From the NCBI GenBank assembly GCA_046728075.1, contig JBKPDV010000141.1, forward strand, positions 1-48,250: a stretch of 48,250 nucleotides of DNA, read 5' to 3'. Under the pieces are notes generated by a model, which saw nothing but the letters and a program-made list of their open reading frames with translations, was not told the origin of the DNA and did not search any database. Source of the DNA: JBKPDV01 sp046728075 (GTDB taxonomy: Bacteria > Acidobacteriota > Thermoanaerobaculia > UBA5066 > Gp7-AA6). Positions 17,033 to 25,745 of the stretch are shown here, in pieces (within the stretch, counting starts at the first letter, position 1; the number at the start of each line of letters is the position of its first letter). The translations under genes and the position numbers were made by a program.

Positions 17033-17691
17033 CACAGGCTGTTGATGTCGCGGGTCTCGAGGACGGGCTTCGAGTATCCGCGCCGCGCGACGGCGAGCAT
17101 CGCGCGCCCGACTCGCTCCGTCGTCGTGATTCCGTTCGGGAAAAGGGCCTTCAGCGCCGGATAGAAAGGAGTCATCAGCGCGTAAAGCACGCGGTACCAC
17201 CCCGTCTTCGACCGGACTCCGTGCATCGGCACGATCAACGCGGGGCGGAACATGTACGCCGCCTGGAAAGGGAGCCGCAGGAGGGCGTTCTCCGTCCTGC
17301 CTTTCACGCGCGCCCACATGGTTCGGCCACGCTCGCTGCTGTCGGTGCCGGCGCCCGAGACGTAGACAAAAGTCATCCCGGAGTTCAACCGCGCGACCGT
17401 CTGCGCGACGGAGAGCGTGAGGTCGTACGTCAACTGCGTGTAGCGCTCCTCGGACATCCCGACCGAGGAGACGCCGAGGCAGAAGAAGCAGGCGTCGAAG
17501 CCGGCGAGCTCCGCCTCGACTTCCGAAAGTTCCGCGACGTCAGGCAGGACGAGCTCTCGCAACTTCTCGGCCTTCTTGCCGGTCGAGCTGCGGCCCACGG
17601 CGAGGACGCTCCGGACGCGGGGATCCAGGAGGCACTCGCGAAGGGCTCCTTGCCCGACCATGCCGGTCGCGCCGAAGAGCAGGACCCTCAC
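17032..17691 (-). CDS. NAD(P)-binding atypical short-chain dehydrogenase
   Basis: A 219-residue Rossmann protein of the atypical SDR group (NAD(P)H-binding, YbjT/HTATIP2-like). The N-terminus MRVLLFGATGMVGQGALREC holds the GxTGxxG dinucleotide loop. CFFCLGVSSVGMSE and TFVYVSGAGTDSSERG follow, with the family S-G-A-G in place of the usual catalytic Ser region. Start: a GTG whose GTGA overlaps the kinase-BRCT stop by four bases. Its stop overlaps the nuclease start. HTATIP2-type proteins are regulatory as often as enzymatic; activity unknown. Confidence 0.88.
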   Translation of the reverse strand: MRVLLFGATGMVGQGALRECLLDPRVRSVLAVGRSSTGKKAEKLRELVLPDVAELSEVEAELAGFDACFFCLGVSSVGMSEERYTQLTYDLTLSVAQTVARLNSGMTFVYVSGAGTDSSERGRTMWARVKGRTENALLRLPFQAAYMFRPALIVPMHGVRSKTGWYRVLYALMTPFYPALKALFPNGITTTERVGRAMLAVARRGYSKPVLETRDINSL

Positions 17692-18890
17692 GGGGACGTC
17701 TTGGGAGATACGAGCTTCCAGAAGCGCTTCTCGTCGAGCAGCGTGATTCGATGCCCCTTCTCGCGCAGCCGCTTGATCTCCAGAAGCTTCCGGCCCCCTT
17801 CCCGTCCGGCCGCCTGCAACGGATTCGGGCGCCCGCGGACGACGACGGTCGTCTTCGCCGAGGGAGAGCCATGGACCGTCGCTCCCGCCCGGCGCGCCGC
17901 GCGAACGGCTACGTTGCGGCGCTTCGAGAGAATGCCTGTGAAGGCAAGGTGGACGCCTGCAAGCGACCGCAAGGCGCCCATCTTGAGCGCGGCAGGGCGA
18001 TGACGGAGAGCTTCGATCAGCTCGTCGGCATCCTCGTACCGCTTCCGGCGCTCGCCGATGCAGCGATAGACGATCTCCTTCAAGTGGTCGGTGCACGGAA
18101 GCCCCCGGATCTCTTTGGTCCGAATCCGCGACCGCGCGTCCCCTTTCATGAGCATCCCGAGAAGCTGCCCCACCTGATACACGTCGTCGCGCGCCTGCCA
18201 CATGGGAGCCGCTCCGTCCAGAATCTCGAGCGGCGCCGTCAGCCGGTTGAGTGTCCGCGCCCGGATCCCCCGCCGGTCGCTCTGGTGCCGGACGATCCCG
18301 AAGTCGCCCAGCTTGAGAGTCCGGTCGCCGCAGACGAACACGTTCATGGGCGTCAGGTCCCGATGGAGCATCTGTCCGCGATGGAGCTTCCGGAGCACCT
18401 GCAGGATTCCCGCGATCTCGCGCCGCGCGGCCGCCTCGCGCCACTTCTCCTCTCCGCCTTGAAGGAACGCGCGGAGATCTCCGTGAGGCGCGTATTCGAG
18501 CGCGAGGCAGTACAGAATGGGACGGTCCGGGCGCAGGAGGGGAAAGGCGTCGTAGACGCGGATGGCGCGCGGCTCTCCGTCGAGAATCCGACCGAAGTAC
18601 GCCTCGCGCAGCCAGCCGTCGATATCCTCGCTCGCTTTCACGCAGACCTTCGAGGGAACTCCCCGGGCGCGGCCGAGACGAGTGGCCAGATACGCCTGCC
18701 CGTAGCCGCCCTCGCCGAGCAAGCGGTCGACGCGGTACGGGAGCCGGGACTCCGGGCTGACGATGACTTCCGGCGGCACCAGCAGAAATCCCGTTCGCGT
18801 GAGGAGCTTGCGCCGGGACATCGGCGCCGTCGTCGCCTTCGAGGCGGGTCTCGCCGTACGGGTACCAGCGCGTGATTCCAAAGGACTCAT
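17688..18890 (-). CDS. Ser/Thr protein kinase fused to a C-terminal BRCT domain
   Basis: A 400-residue soluble fusion. Kinase domain at about 52-300: GEGGYGQAY (59-67), Lys85 in VCVK, HRDLTPMN (Asp178, Asn183), GDFG (Asp196); all catalytic residues are intact. Residues 309-395 form a BRCT domain of the NAD-ligase type: LAGVHLAFTGIL, a middle GATVHGSPSAKTTVVV, a Lys-rich helix and DEKRFWKLV with the conserved aromatic. No membrane helix or sensor repeats. The inner ATG (MSPLES) is chosen because GGAG lies eight bases upstream, against two for the ATG at 18896. It lies 19 bp after the ECF sigma gene. BRCT domains bind DNA ends, PARylated or phosphorylated partners; the target here is unknown. 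Confidence 0.88.
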   Translation of the reverse strand: MSPLESRAGTRTARPASKATTAPMSRRKLLTRTGFLLVPPEVIVSPESRLPYRVDRLLGEGGYGQAYLATRLGRARGVPSKVCVKASEDIDGWLREAYFGRILDGEPRAIRVYDAFPLLRPDRPILYCLALEYAPHGDLRAFLQGGEEKWREAAARREIAGILQVLRKLHRGQMLHRDLTPMNVFVCGDRTLKLGDFGIVRHQSDRRGIRARTLNRLTAPLEILDGAAPMWQARDDVYQVGQLLGMLMKGDARSRIRTKEIRGLPCTDHLKEIVYRCIGERRKRYEDADELIEALRHRPAALKMGALRSLAGVHLAFTGILSKRRNVAVRAARRAGATVHGSPSAKTTVVVRGRPNPLQAAGREGGRKLLEIKRLREKGHRITLLDEKRFWKLVSPKTSP

Positions 18891-18909
18891 GAGCATAGCT
18901 CCGGCGAGA

Positions 18910-20208
18910 TCACGTGTCCGCCGAGACACGGGGCACCGTTCTCGCTTCGCATTCCGCCGCGCGCTCGAGAAGCAGCGTGCGCTCGCGCTCGTTTCGCGTG
19001 AGTGAGGCCGCGCGCTCGAGCTCTGCCCGGGCCTCCTCGAAGCGGCCGAGCTTCACGAGGAGGTCGCCGCGCACGCTGGGCAACAGATGGTAGCTCTCGA
19101 GCGACGGCTCCGAAATCAGGCGATCCACGAGCGCGAGACCCACGGCGGGACCAAAGGCCATCCCGTGCGCGACCGCGCGATTGAGCTCGACGACGGGAGA
19201 CGGATCGGTTCGTCCAAGTTCGTCGTACAGGGCAGCGATGCGCCGCCAGTCCGTCTCGTCCGGCGTGCGCGCTCTCGCGTGGCAAGCGGCGATCGCGGCC
19301 TGCAAAGCGTAAGGGCCCTGTGCGCCGGCGAGCGCTTCGGCACGCTCGAGAGCAGCGAGGCCGCGGTGGATGAGGAGCTGGTCCCAGCGCGAGCGGTCCT
19401 GATCGAGCAAGAGGACTGGTTCTCCCGACGGGCCGGTTCGGGCGCGCAGACGCGACGCTTGGATCTCCATCAGAGCGACGAGGCCATGAACCTCCGGCTC
19501 CCTGGGCGCGAGCCCGACGAGGATGCGGCCGAGACGCAGCGCGTCCTCGCAGAGGGCCGGCCGTACCCAGTCGTCGCCGGCGGTCGCGGAGTAACCTTCG
19601 TTGAAGATGAGGTAGACGACCTGGAGAACCGGCGCCAGCCGGACGGCGAACTCGGAGCCGCGAGGGACCTCGAAGGGGATGCCGGCGTCGGCCAGCGCGC
19701 GCTTGGCGCGTACGATCCGCTGCGCGACCGTCGCTTCCGGAACGAGGAACGCCCGCGCGATCTCGGATGTCTCGAGGCCGCCGAGGAGCCGTAGTGTCAA
19801 TGCCACACGCGCCTCGGTCGACAGGATCGGATGGCAGGCGATGAACATGAGGCGGAGAAGATCGTCGCCGATGTCGTCGTCGATCGCGTTCTCCAGGTCC
19901 GACACTGCTGTCTCCCGCCGGCTTTCGATCTCGCGGCCGACGTCCGGATTCTTGCGCTCGACGAGCGCCTTCTTGCGCACCAGGTCGATCCCGCGATTCT
20001 TCGCCGTGGCCATCAGCCAGGCGCCCGGGTTGTCCGGGACGCCCGACTGCGGCCATCGCTCGAGCGCGGCGACGAGCGCGTCCTGTGCGAGATCCTCGGC
20101 GAGGCCGACGTCGCGCACGATCCGCGTGAGACCGGCGATCAACCTCGGCGCCTCGATCCTCCAGACCGCGTCGATCGCGCGATGAGTGTCGGTAGCCGCC
20201 ACGGCCAC
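18910..20208 (-). CDS. ECF sigma factor, ECF42 type, with C-terminal TPR extension
   Basis: A 432-residue sigma factor. Region 2 (about 15-90) shows IVRDVGLAEDLAQDALVAALERW and NPGAWLMATAKNRGIDLVRK (pieces). Region 4 (about 130-185) shows LRLLGGLETSEIARAFLVPEATVAQRIVRAK (pieces). The long C-terminal part (about 190-430) contains FNEGYSA and TPR-like helices (ALERAEALAG, LGRFEEARAELERAA). The extension and the neighbouring DGPF proteins are the hallmarks of the ECF42 group. Start is GTG at 20208, just after an in-frame stop. No anti-sigma factor is adjacent, as usual for this group; the extension is thought to control activity. Confidence 0.92.
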   Translation of the reverse strand: MAVAATDTHRAIDAVWRIEAPRLIAGLTRIVRDVGLAEDLAQDALVAALERWPQSGVPDNPGAWLMATAKNRGIDLVRKKALVERKNPDVGREIESRRETAVSDLENAIDDDIGDDLLRLMFIACHPILSTEARVALTLRLLGGLETSEIARAFLVPEATVAQRIVRAKRALADAGIPFEVPRGSEFAVRLAPVLQVVYLIFNEGYSATAGDDWVRPALCEDALRLGRILVGLAPREPEVHGLVALMEIQASRLRARTGPSGEPVLLLDQDRSRWDQLLIHRGLAALERAEALAGAQGPYALQAAIAACHARARTPDETDWRRIAALYDELGRTDPSPVVELNRAVAHGMAFGPAVGLALVDRLISEPSLESYHLLPSVRGDLLVKLGRFEEARAELERAASLTRNERERTLLLERAAECEARTVPRVSADT

Positions 20209-20260
20209 CGATCACACCATCGCCGCTCCGTCAGCGCAAGCCGAGGCCTTCCGCGAAGAC

Positions 20261-20665
20261 CTACTTGCTCGCGCCCGCGCGCGAGTGAATCTCCGCGGCC
20301 TCACCGAGATCCGCGGGCCCGAACATCTGGCGGACTTCCGTCTCCCCCTCCCAGCCCGGCCAATGCTCCCGGTGGAGCTCCATGAAGCGCCGCGACCACT
20401 CGACCGCTTCGTCCTGTGACTTCAACTCGAACACGGCATACCCGCCGACGACTTCTTTGGTCTCGGTGAAGGGTCCGTCGAGCACCTGGAGACGTCCCTG
20501 GCGAAGACGCACAGCCTTGCCCGTCGCGGTTGGGGCGAGGCCCCCTGTGTCCAGCATCGCGCCCGCGGCGACCGCCTCCAGGCGGAGCTTCTCGATGGCA
20601 TCGATGAGCCCTTGCGGCGGAAACCCGTATTTTTCAGCAGACTTGACAATCGTCATGAATCGCAT
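20261..20665 (-). CDS. YCII-related (DGPF) protein 2
   Basis: A 134-residue protein of the YCII/DGPF family, dimeric alpha-beta barrel fold, typical partner of ECF42 sigma factors. It begins MRFMTIVKSAEKYGFPP and carries VLDGPFTETKEVVGGYAVFEL (given in pieces) with the DGPF signature. AAGGAG eight bases upstream fixes the ATG; a GTG three codons earlier overlaps the ribosome site and is rejected. It lies between its paralogue and the sigma gene (52 bp). Molecular function is unknown for the family. Confidence 0.93.
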   Translation of the reverse strand: MRFMTIVKSAEKYGFPPQGLIDAIEKLRLEAVAAGAMLDTGGLAPTATGKAVRLRQGRLQVLDGPFTETKEVVGGYAVFELKSQDEAVEWSRRFMELHREHWPGWEGETEVRQMFGPADLGEAAEIHSRAGASK

Positions 20666-20739
20666 TGGAAACACTCCTTTTCATTTTGCGTCGACTTCGG
20701 GACGGGCCACGAGGCTCGCTTGGCGCGGCTCCGCGCCGG

Positions 20740-21159
20740 TTATTTCTTCGTTGCCGCTCGCGCGCGAATGCGCGCTTCCTGCGCCCGGAGCTCGGGAGTG
20801 AACTCGGCGCCGAAGTCCTCCGCCTCGAAGACCTGCCGGATCTCGACCTCCGTCCCGCCACCGAAAGGGGCGCGTTTCAACCACTCGATCGCTTCTTCCT
20901 TCGACTTCACTTGCCAAAGCCAGAAGCCGGCGACCAGCTCCTTTGTCTCGGCAAAGGGCCCGTCGATCACCGTGGGCTTCCCTCCGGAGAACTTGACCCG
21001 CACGCCCTTCGAGCTCGGCTGGAGTCCCTCGGCCGCGAGCATGACGCCGGCTTTCGACAACTCCTCGTTGTATTTGCCCATCTCGGTCAGCATCTTCTTG
21101 TCCGGGAGAACCCCGGCCTCCGAGTCTTTGTTGGCTTTCACAATCACCATGAAACGCAT
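20740..21159 (-). CDS. YCII-related (DGPF) protein 1
   Basis: A 139-residue paralogue of the downstream YCII protein, beginning MRFMVIVKANKDSEAG and carrying VIDGPFAETKELVAGFWLWQV (pieces). The DGPF signature and the flanking strand are preserved. AAGGAG lies seven bases before the ATG. It is the first gene after the candidate ECF42 promoter, with a leader of about 70 nt, and the first of six genes on this strand. The two copies probably form related or mixed dimers; that is inference. Confidence 0.93.
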   Translation of the reverse strand: MRFMVIVKANKDSEAGVLPDKKMLTEMGKYNEELSKAGVMLAAEGLQPSSKGVRVKFSGGKPTVIDGPFAETKELVAGFWLWQVKSKEEAIEWLKRAPFGGGTEVEIRQVFEAEDFGAEFTPELRAQEARIRARAATKK

Positions 21160-21234
21160 TGCATGTCTCCTTCTGGTTTCTGAACCGGGCCCCGGCCGAC
21201 CTCGGCCGGGTGTCAACCCTGGCTCTACTATCAC

Positions 21235-21261
21235 GACGAACCAGGGTCGGCAGGATCGACA
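21235..21261 (-). promoter_or_regulatory. Candidate ECF42 promoter (TGTCGA - 17 bp - CGTC)
   Basis: Minus strand: TGTCGA (21261-21256), 17 bases, then CGTC (21238-21235), followed by the first YCII gene. As I recall the family, ECF42 promoters have TGTCGA at -35 and CGA/TC at -10. A 7-bp inverted repeat ACCCTGG/CCAGGGT (21216-21222 and 21241-21247) overlaps it. Confidence 0.55.
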
Positions 21262-21415
21262 CCGCCACCGGTCTCATTTACGGCCCAGGGGTCAGCAAGA
21301 TCTCGGGGCGGGGACCGGCGCCCGACACGCTGTCAGAGCGGGCCGTAACCTCGTCTTGACCGGTAGCGTCCCCTTTTCTTAGAGGGGCCGGAGCCGGCCG
21401 GCAAGAAAGGACTCG

Positions 21416-22324
21416 ATGCATGTCCGCGACTTGCGCAAGTTCATGGGCGCCGCCGCAATCATGTACGGGTTCTTCGGCGGCGGAATTGGATTTGCGCAAA
21501 CCACAGCCGGGCCATCCCATTCCGAGCGTGTGGAGACCTTCGAGCTACAAAGCGAGGTTTTTCACAACCGCAGAACCGTTCGAGTGCTCCTGCCGGCCAG
21601 ATATCGCGAGGCCGCCAACCAGAATCGGCGCTACCCGGTGCTCTATCTCAACGACGGTTTTGCCGTCTTCAAGGCCAGCGCATGGAACGCGCCCGAAGTC
21701 ATCACCCGGCTGGAGTCTGAAGGCAGGATCCGTCCGATCATCCTGGTCGGAATGGACAACGGCGCGAGTCTCGAGAACGGAAGTGCCGAGCAGCGCACGC
21801 GCGAGTACCTTCCCTATCCCGATCCGAAGAACGAGCCGTCGGTCCCCTCGCCGCAGGGGACTTCCTATCCGGAGTTTCTGATCAGGGAGGTCATGCCGGC
21901 GGTGTCAGCCAGATACCGAACCCTGCCGGGAGCCGACAATACCGGTCTCGGCGGCGCTTCCTACGGTGGGTTAGCGGCTCTTTACACCGTCATGCACAAT
22001 CCAAATATTGTGGGCCGGCTTCTGCTGGAGAGCACCCCCCTCTTTCTGGCGAATTTCGCGGCGCTCCGCGACGCGAAAAGCGCGCGGCGTTGGCCGGCTC
22101 GGATCTCGATCGGCATCGGAACGAAGGAGTCCGAGGAGAATGCGCTCGCGAAGGCTGCGGTCCCCACGATGGAAGCGCTCCGGTCGGCCATCCAGAAAGG
22201 CTCTCCAGGCTCGCAAGTCAGGCTCTTCATTGAGCCGGAGGCAACACACAGCTCCGCGGCGTGGCGACGCAGGCTTCCGGCGGCGCTGGAGTTCCTCTGG
22301 CCCCCGGACTCGCCCACCAGGTGA
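21416..22324 (+). CDS. Secreted esterase, enterochelin-esterase (Fes/esterase D) family
   Basis: A 302-residue alpha/beta hydrolase with an N-terminal signal segment (residues about 8-28, ending GIGFAQ). Family features are RTVRVLLPARY, YPVLYLNDG and IILVGMDNG, then nucleophile Ser182 in GGASYGG. A late histidine in EATHSSAAWRRRLP is the likely catalytic His. AAAGGA five bases upstream supports the ATG. It is divergent from the YCII/ECF42 operon (256-bp gap) and converges on the sugar-dehydrogenase gene. The ester substrate is unknown; the family includes siderophore and acyl-glycerol esterases. Confidence 0.88.
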   Translation: MHVRDLRKFMGAAAIMYGFFGGGIGFAQTTAGPSHSERVETFELQSEVFHNRRTVRVLLPARYREAANQNRRYPVLYLNDGFAVFKASAWNAPEVITRLESEGRIRPIILVGMDNGASLENGSAEQRTREYLPYPDPKNEPSVPSPQGTSYPEFLIREVMPAVSARYRTLPGADNTGLGGASYGGLAALYTVMHNPNIVGRLLLESTPLFLANFAALRDAKSARRWPARISIGIGTKESEENALAKAAVPTMEALRSAIQKGSPGSQVRLFIEPEATHSSAAWRRRLPAALEFLWPPDSPTR

Positions 22325-22341
22325 GCGTGCGCTGGCGCTCG

Positions 22342-23899
22342 TTAGCCGTGGAGATTGACGGTTCGCGGAGGCGGTAGCTCCCTCGGGACCACCGTGGGAT
22401 TCTGCCGGTCGGGCTGCGATGGTGGAGCCGGCGTCGGTTCCGGGGGCGGCGGGGGGTGTGGGAGTCTCGGGCGGCGGCGCGGGCGTCTCGGGGGGTGCCG
22501 CAATCTCGGGCGGCGGCTCGGGAATTTCGGGCGGCGCAGCGACCCAGACCGAGGTGGCGGGCGGCGGCGCGGGGGCGCTCGGCGGCGGGGCCTCGACCGG
22601 CTTCGGTTCCTCGACCCACGGGAAAAGCCTCACAGCGGGCGAAACGGGCTCGGCCGCGCTCGGCTCTTCCACCGGGTAGCGCGGCGGTTGGGCAATGGGC
22701 AGCGGAGAGACGATCCGGTAGAGGACTCCTTTCCCGGTGGCGACATACAGTTCGCCCCTGGAGTCCTCTCCGAACGTCGTCAGATTCGGCGCGACGACGT
22801 TGGTCATCTGACCGTTTCCCCAGATATGGCCCGTGCAATAGTCGCCATAGAAGTAGACGCCGGAGAGGCGCGAATCATCTTTCCCGCGATAGACGTATCC
22901 GCCGGCAACCGCGCAATCGCCCGAATCGTGGCCGTATTCCAGAATCGGCGGGCGAAGGCCTTCGGGCGCCGGCTGCGCCGAGCCGGCGGGGAGCCCGGAC
23001 TTCCCGGCAGCTCGACGGAGCGACCCCTCCATGATCTTCCAACCGTAGTTCTCTCCTCCGCGGCTCGAACCGGGCTGAAAGTCGATCTCCTCGCGAACGC
23101 TCTGTCCGACGTCTCCGATGTAAAGGTCTCCGGTCTGGCGGTCGAAGGAGAACCGCCTCGGGTCGCGCAGGCCCTTGGCCCAGATTTCCCCGCGCGCCGC
23201 CGGGGTTGCCGCGAGCGGATTCGAAGGCGGGATTCCGTAGAACGGCGGACGAGCGGCGTTCGCGTTGACATCCAGGCGAAGGATCTTCCCGAGCAGGACG
23301 TCGTCTCGCTGCGCGCCGCGGTTTGGGCGTTGCGCCGAGCCGCCGTCTCCGATTCCGGCATACAAGTACCCATCGGGTCCGAACTGCAATTGGCCGCCGT
23401 GATGGTCGGCATTGGCCGGATACGGAATCGTCAACAACACAACGCCGCTCGACGCATCGGCCCGGTTCGTCTTCGCGCCCGAGCGCCGGTAACGCGCGAT
23501 CACCAGGTTCCCCGCCCCGTCCGTGTAGGAGACGAAGAACAATCCGTTGGAGGCGTAGTCCGGGTGAAAGGCGACGGAGAGCAGTCCGCGTTCCCCGCAG
23601 CAGGAGACTCGGCTCGAGATGTCGAGAAACGCGGTACGCAGAACGCGCGTTCCCTTCCAGATCACGATCCGTCCATTGGCCAGCGTGAGAAAGAGCCAGG
23701 AATCGCCGGCGGCGGCGATCGACGTGATCGAGCCCAGTCCGGAGGCCAGAGCCTGGAGCCGCACGTCGGAGATGGCCCCCGCGGTCGTGGGATTCGAGAC
23801 TGCCGCCGCGCCGGCTCGGGCCGCGGCGAGAAAGGCGCAGCAGCCGAGCGCCACCAGGACTGCGCGGCAAAAGCGCGGGAGAACCGAGACCGGTTCCAT
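22342..23899 (-). CDS. Exported PQQ-dependent sugar dehydrogenase-like protein, apparent frameshift near the C-terminus
   Basis: A glucose/sorbosone dehydrogenase-type beta-propeller. Residues 1-33 form a signal peptide. GLLSVAFHPDYASNGLFF, the active-site ADHHGGQLQFGPDGYLY (His166/167), GLRDPRRFSFD and CAVAGGYVYRG are typical. From about residue 405 the protein is Pro/Glu/Ala-rich. Read in one frame it runs on to 21971, antisense to the esterase gene. Skipping one C within the C6/C5 runs (plus strand G at 22451-22456 or 22442-22446) keeps the proline-rich composition and ends at a TAA (22344-22342) 17 bp from the esterase stop, giving 518 residues. The coordinates use that reading. A sequencing indel or true frameshift cannot be told apart. 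Substrate unknown. Confidence 0.8.
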
Positions 23900-24037
23900 C
23901 CTGAATCGTCCAACCCGGCGCGCGCGGAAGTTATGCCCGCGCGAAAGAGAAACCGCGCTCCGCGCCTGAGGACGCGAGACGGATCAGACCCGCACAACGT
24001 TACACATTTCCTGATCTAATACTGCAGGCGGCGGCGA

Positions 24038-25552
24038 ATGCATTCCTCCCGGACAAGCGGCGAGAAGCCAGATCCCAACGGTTTTCTGACCGGGGAGTGG
24101 ACCGTGACTCCATCGCGAAACCTCTTGGTACGCGGCGAGGAGCAGGTTCGGCTGGAACCGCGAGTGATGGACGTGCTCGTCCACCTCGCCGAGCGCGCGG
24201 GGGAAGTGGTTTCGAAGGAAGATCTGGTGGAGCGGGTGTGGGAGGGCCGGTTCGTCACCGATGACGTGCTGACGGTGACGATCTACGCTCTGCGCAAAGC
24301 GCTGGGGGATGACGCGCGCCGCCCGCGGTACCTGGAGACGGTTTCGCGGCGAGGGTACCGCTGGATCGCGCCGGTGAAACCCGAATCGACAGAGGCAGCC
24401 ACTCCCCCGCCGGAAGCCCAACCGTCACGCGCCGTGGCCTGGCGGACGCTGGCCGGGACTGTTGCGCTTGTGTTGTTCGCAGCGGGCGCGTCCTGGATGC
24501 TGATAACTCCACGCCGGGGCCGGCACGTTCCGACCGCCGAGGCGCAGGAAGCGTACGTGAAGGGCCGCTACTTTCTCGATCAGCGCTCGATCAAGGGCTG
24601 GCAGCAGGCGCTCGAACAGTTCGAGCGCGCCGTTGCTCTGGACCCGAAGTCCCCCGCCGCTCATGCCGGGCTGGCAGACGCCTATTCGGCGATGTCGGAC
24701 TTCGGCGTTGCCTCGCCGGCGGAGATGCGGCCGCGGGCGATGAAGGCGGCACAGCGTGCTCTGGACCTGGACCCGCAATCGGCGGAAGGGCACGAGGCGC
24801 TCGGCCGGGCGCAGTTCTTGTTCGACTGGGATTTCGCGAGGGCACAGGGCAGCCTGGCGCGGGCAGTGGCCCTGGACGCGGAATACATGCCCGCGTACCA
24901 GGCGACGGCGTGGCTGAAGTCGGCCCGAGGCCAGCACGCCGAGGCCATAGCGGCGGCACGACGGGCGCTGCAGCTCGACCCGGTGAACACGGCGCGTTAC
25001 ACCGAGCTGGCGTGGGTCCTCGCGCTCGGCGGCCACTACGACGAGGCGCTGCATGAGATCGAGAGGGCGCTCCAATTGAACCCGAGATCCTTCAAGACCT
25101 GGCTGATGAAGGGATGGACCTACGAGCTGACCGGGCAACCGGACGCGGCTTTCACCGCCTACCGGGAAGGCATGCGCATCGGCGGCGTACCGGAAGAGAC
25201 GCTGCGGCGCATTGAAGGCGTGTATCGCGCCGAAGGGCTGGCGGGCTATTACCGCGGATGGCTCGAACAGAAACCCCGCAGCGGCAGCACGCCCATGTCG
25301 GACACGTTCCGCGCCATGGTTTACGTCCGAGCGGGCGAGCTGGATCGCGCCATCGAATCGCTCGAGAAGGCTTACCGGAAGCGAGAGAGCGCGCTGGCGT
25401 GGGTGAACGTCGAGCCCAGCTTTCAGCGGCTGCGGTCCGATGCGCGGTTTCAGCAGATCGCCGCGCGCGTCGGAACGTCACTTCCGCTTGCTCGGGATCT
25501 GGCTGCGCCACCGGCTGGCGGCTCGCCCAAGGGGGCTCGACCGCCAGCCTGA
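24038..25552 (+). CDS. Winged-helix (CadC/OmpR-type) transmembrane regulator with TPR domain
   Basis: A 504-residue regulator. Residues 17-110 form an OmpR-type winged helix (LEPRVMDVLVHLAERAGEVVSK, VTIYALRKALGDD, YLETVSRRGYRW). One membrane helix lies near 133-156 (AGTVALVLFAAGASWML). The rest is TPR-like (AVALDPKSPAAHAGLADAY, ALQLDPVNTARYTELAWVLA, LQLNPRSFKTWLMKG), presumably periplasmic. Such CadC-like one-component regulators carry DNA binding and sensing in one protein. It is divergent from the sugar-dehydrogenase gene, 138 bp apart, so that gene may be a target; that is inference. Confidence 0.92.
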   Translation: MHSSRTSGEKPDPNGFLTGEWTVTPSRNLLVRGEEQVRLEPRVMDVLVHLAERAGEVVSKEDLVERVWEGRFVTDDVLTVTIYALRKALGDDARRPRYLETVSRRGYRWIAPVKPESTEAATPPPEAQPSRAVAWRTLAGTVALVLFAAGASWMLITPRRGRHVPTAEAQEAYVKGRYFLDQRSIKGWQQALEQFERAVALDPKSPAAHAGLADAYSAMSDFGVASPAEMRPRAMKAAQRALDLDPQSAEGHEALGRAQFLFDWDFARAQGSLARAVALDAEYMPAYQATAWLKSARGQHAEAIAAARRALQLDPVNTARYTELAWVLALGGHYDEALHEIERALQLNPRSFKTWLMKGWTYELTGQPDAAFTAYREGMRIGGVPEETLRRIEGVYRAEGLAGYYRGWLEQKPRSGSTPMSDTFRAMVYVRAGELDRAIESLEKAYRKRESALAWVNVEPSFQRLRSDARFQQIAARVGTSLPLARDLAAPPAGGSPKGARPPA

Positions 25553-25745
25553 TCCCTCGCGCGCTCGCTCCCAAACTGCTACCGAGTCGACGAAGCAAGG
25601 GACTCTTCGCGCACTTACGCTTCCGTGGAACAGCAAAAGAAGGAACCTTCAGCGGAGCTTCATCTTTTCCTCAGGACCTCCATGGTTGAGGATTCGTAGT
25701 TTCCCGTCAGTGGCGGAGATGTTTCCCCGCCCGGGAGGACGACAA

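Noticed and set aside
21971..22341. C-terminal extension of the sugar dehydrogenase
   Set aside because: Antisense to the esterase gene and of arginine-rich composition; see the frameshift finding.
22355..24019. 554-residue plus-strand frame opposite the sugar dehydrogenase
   Set aside because: Glycine/arginine-rich shadow of a clear gene.
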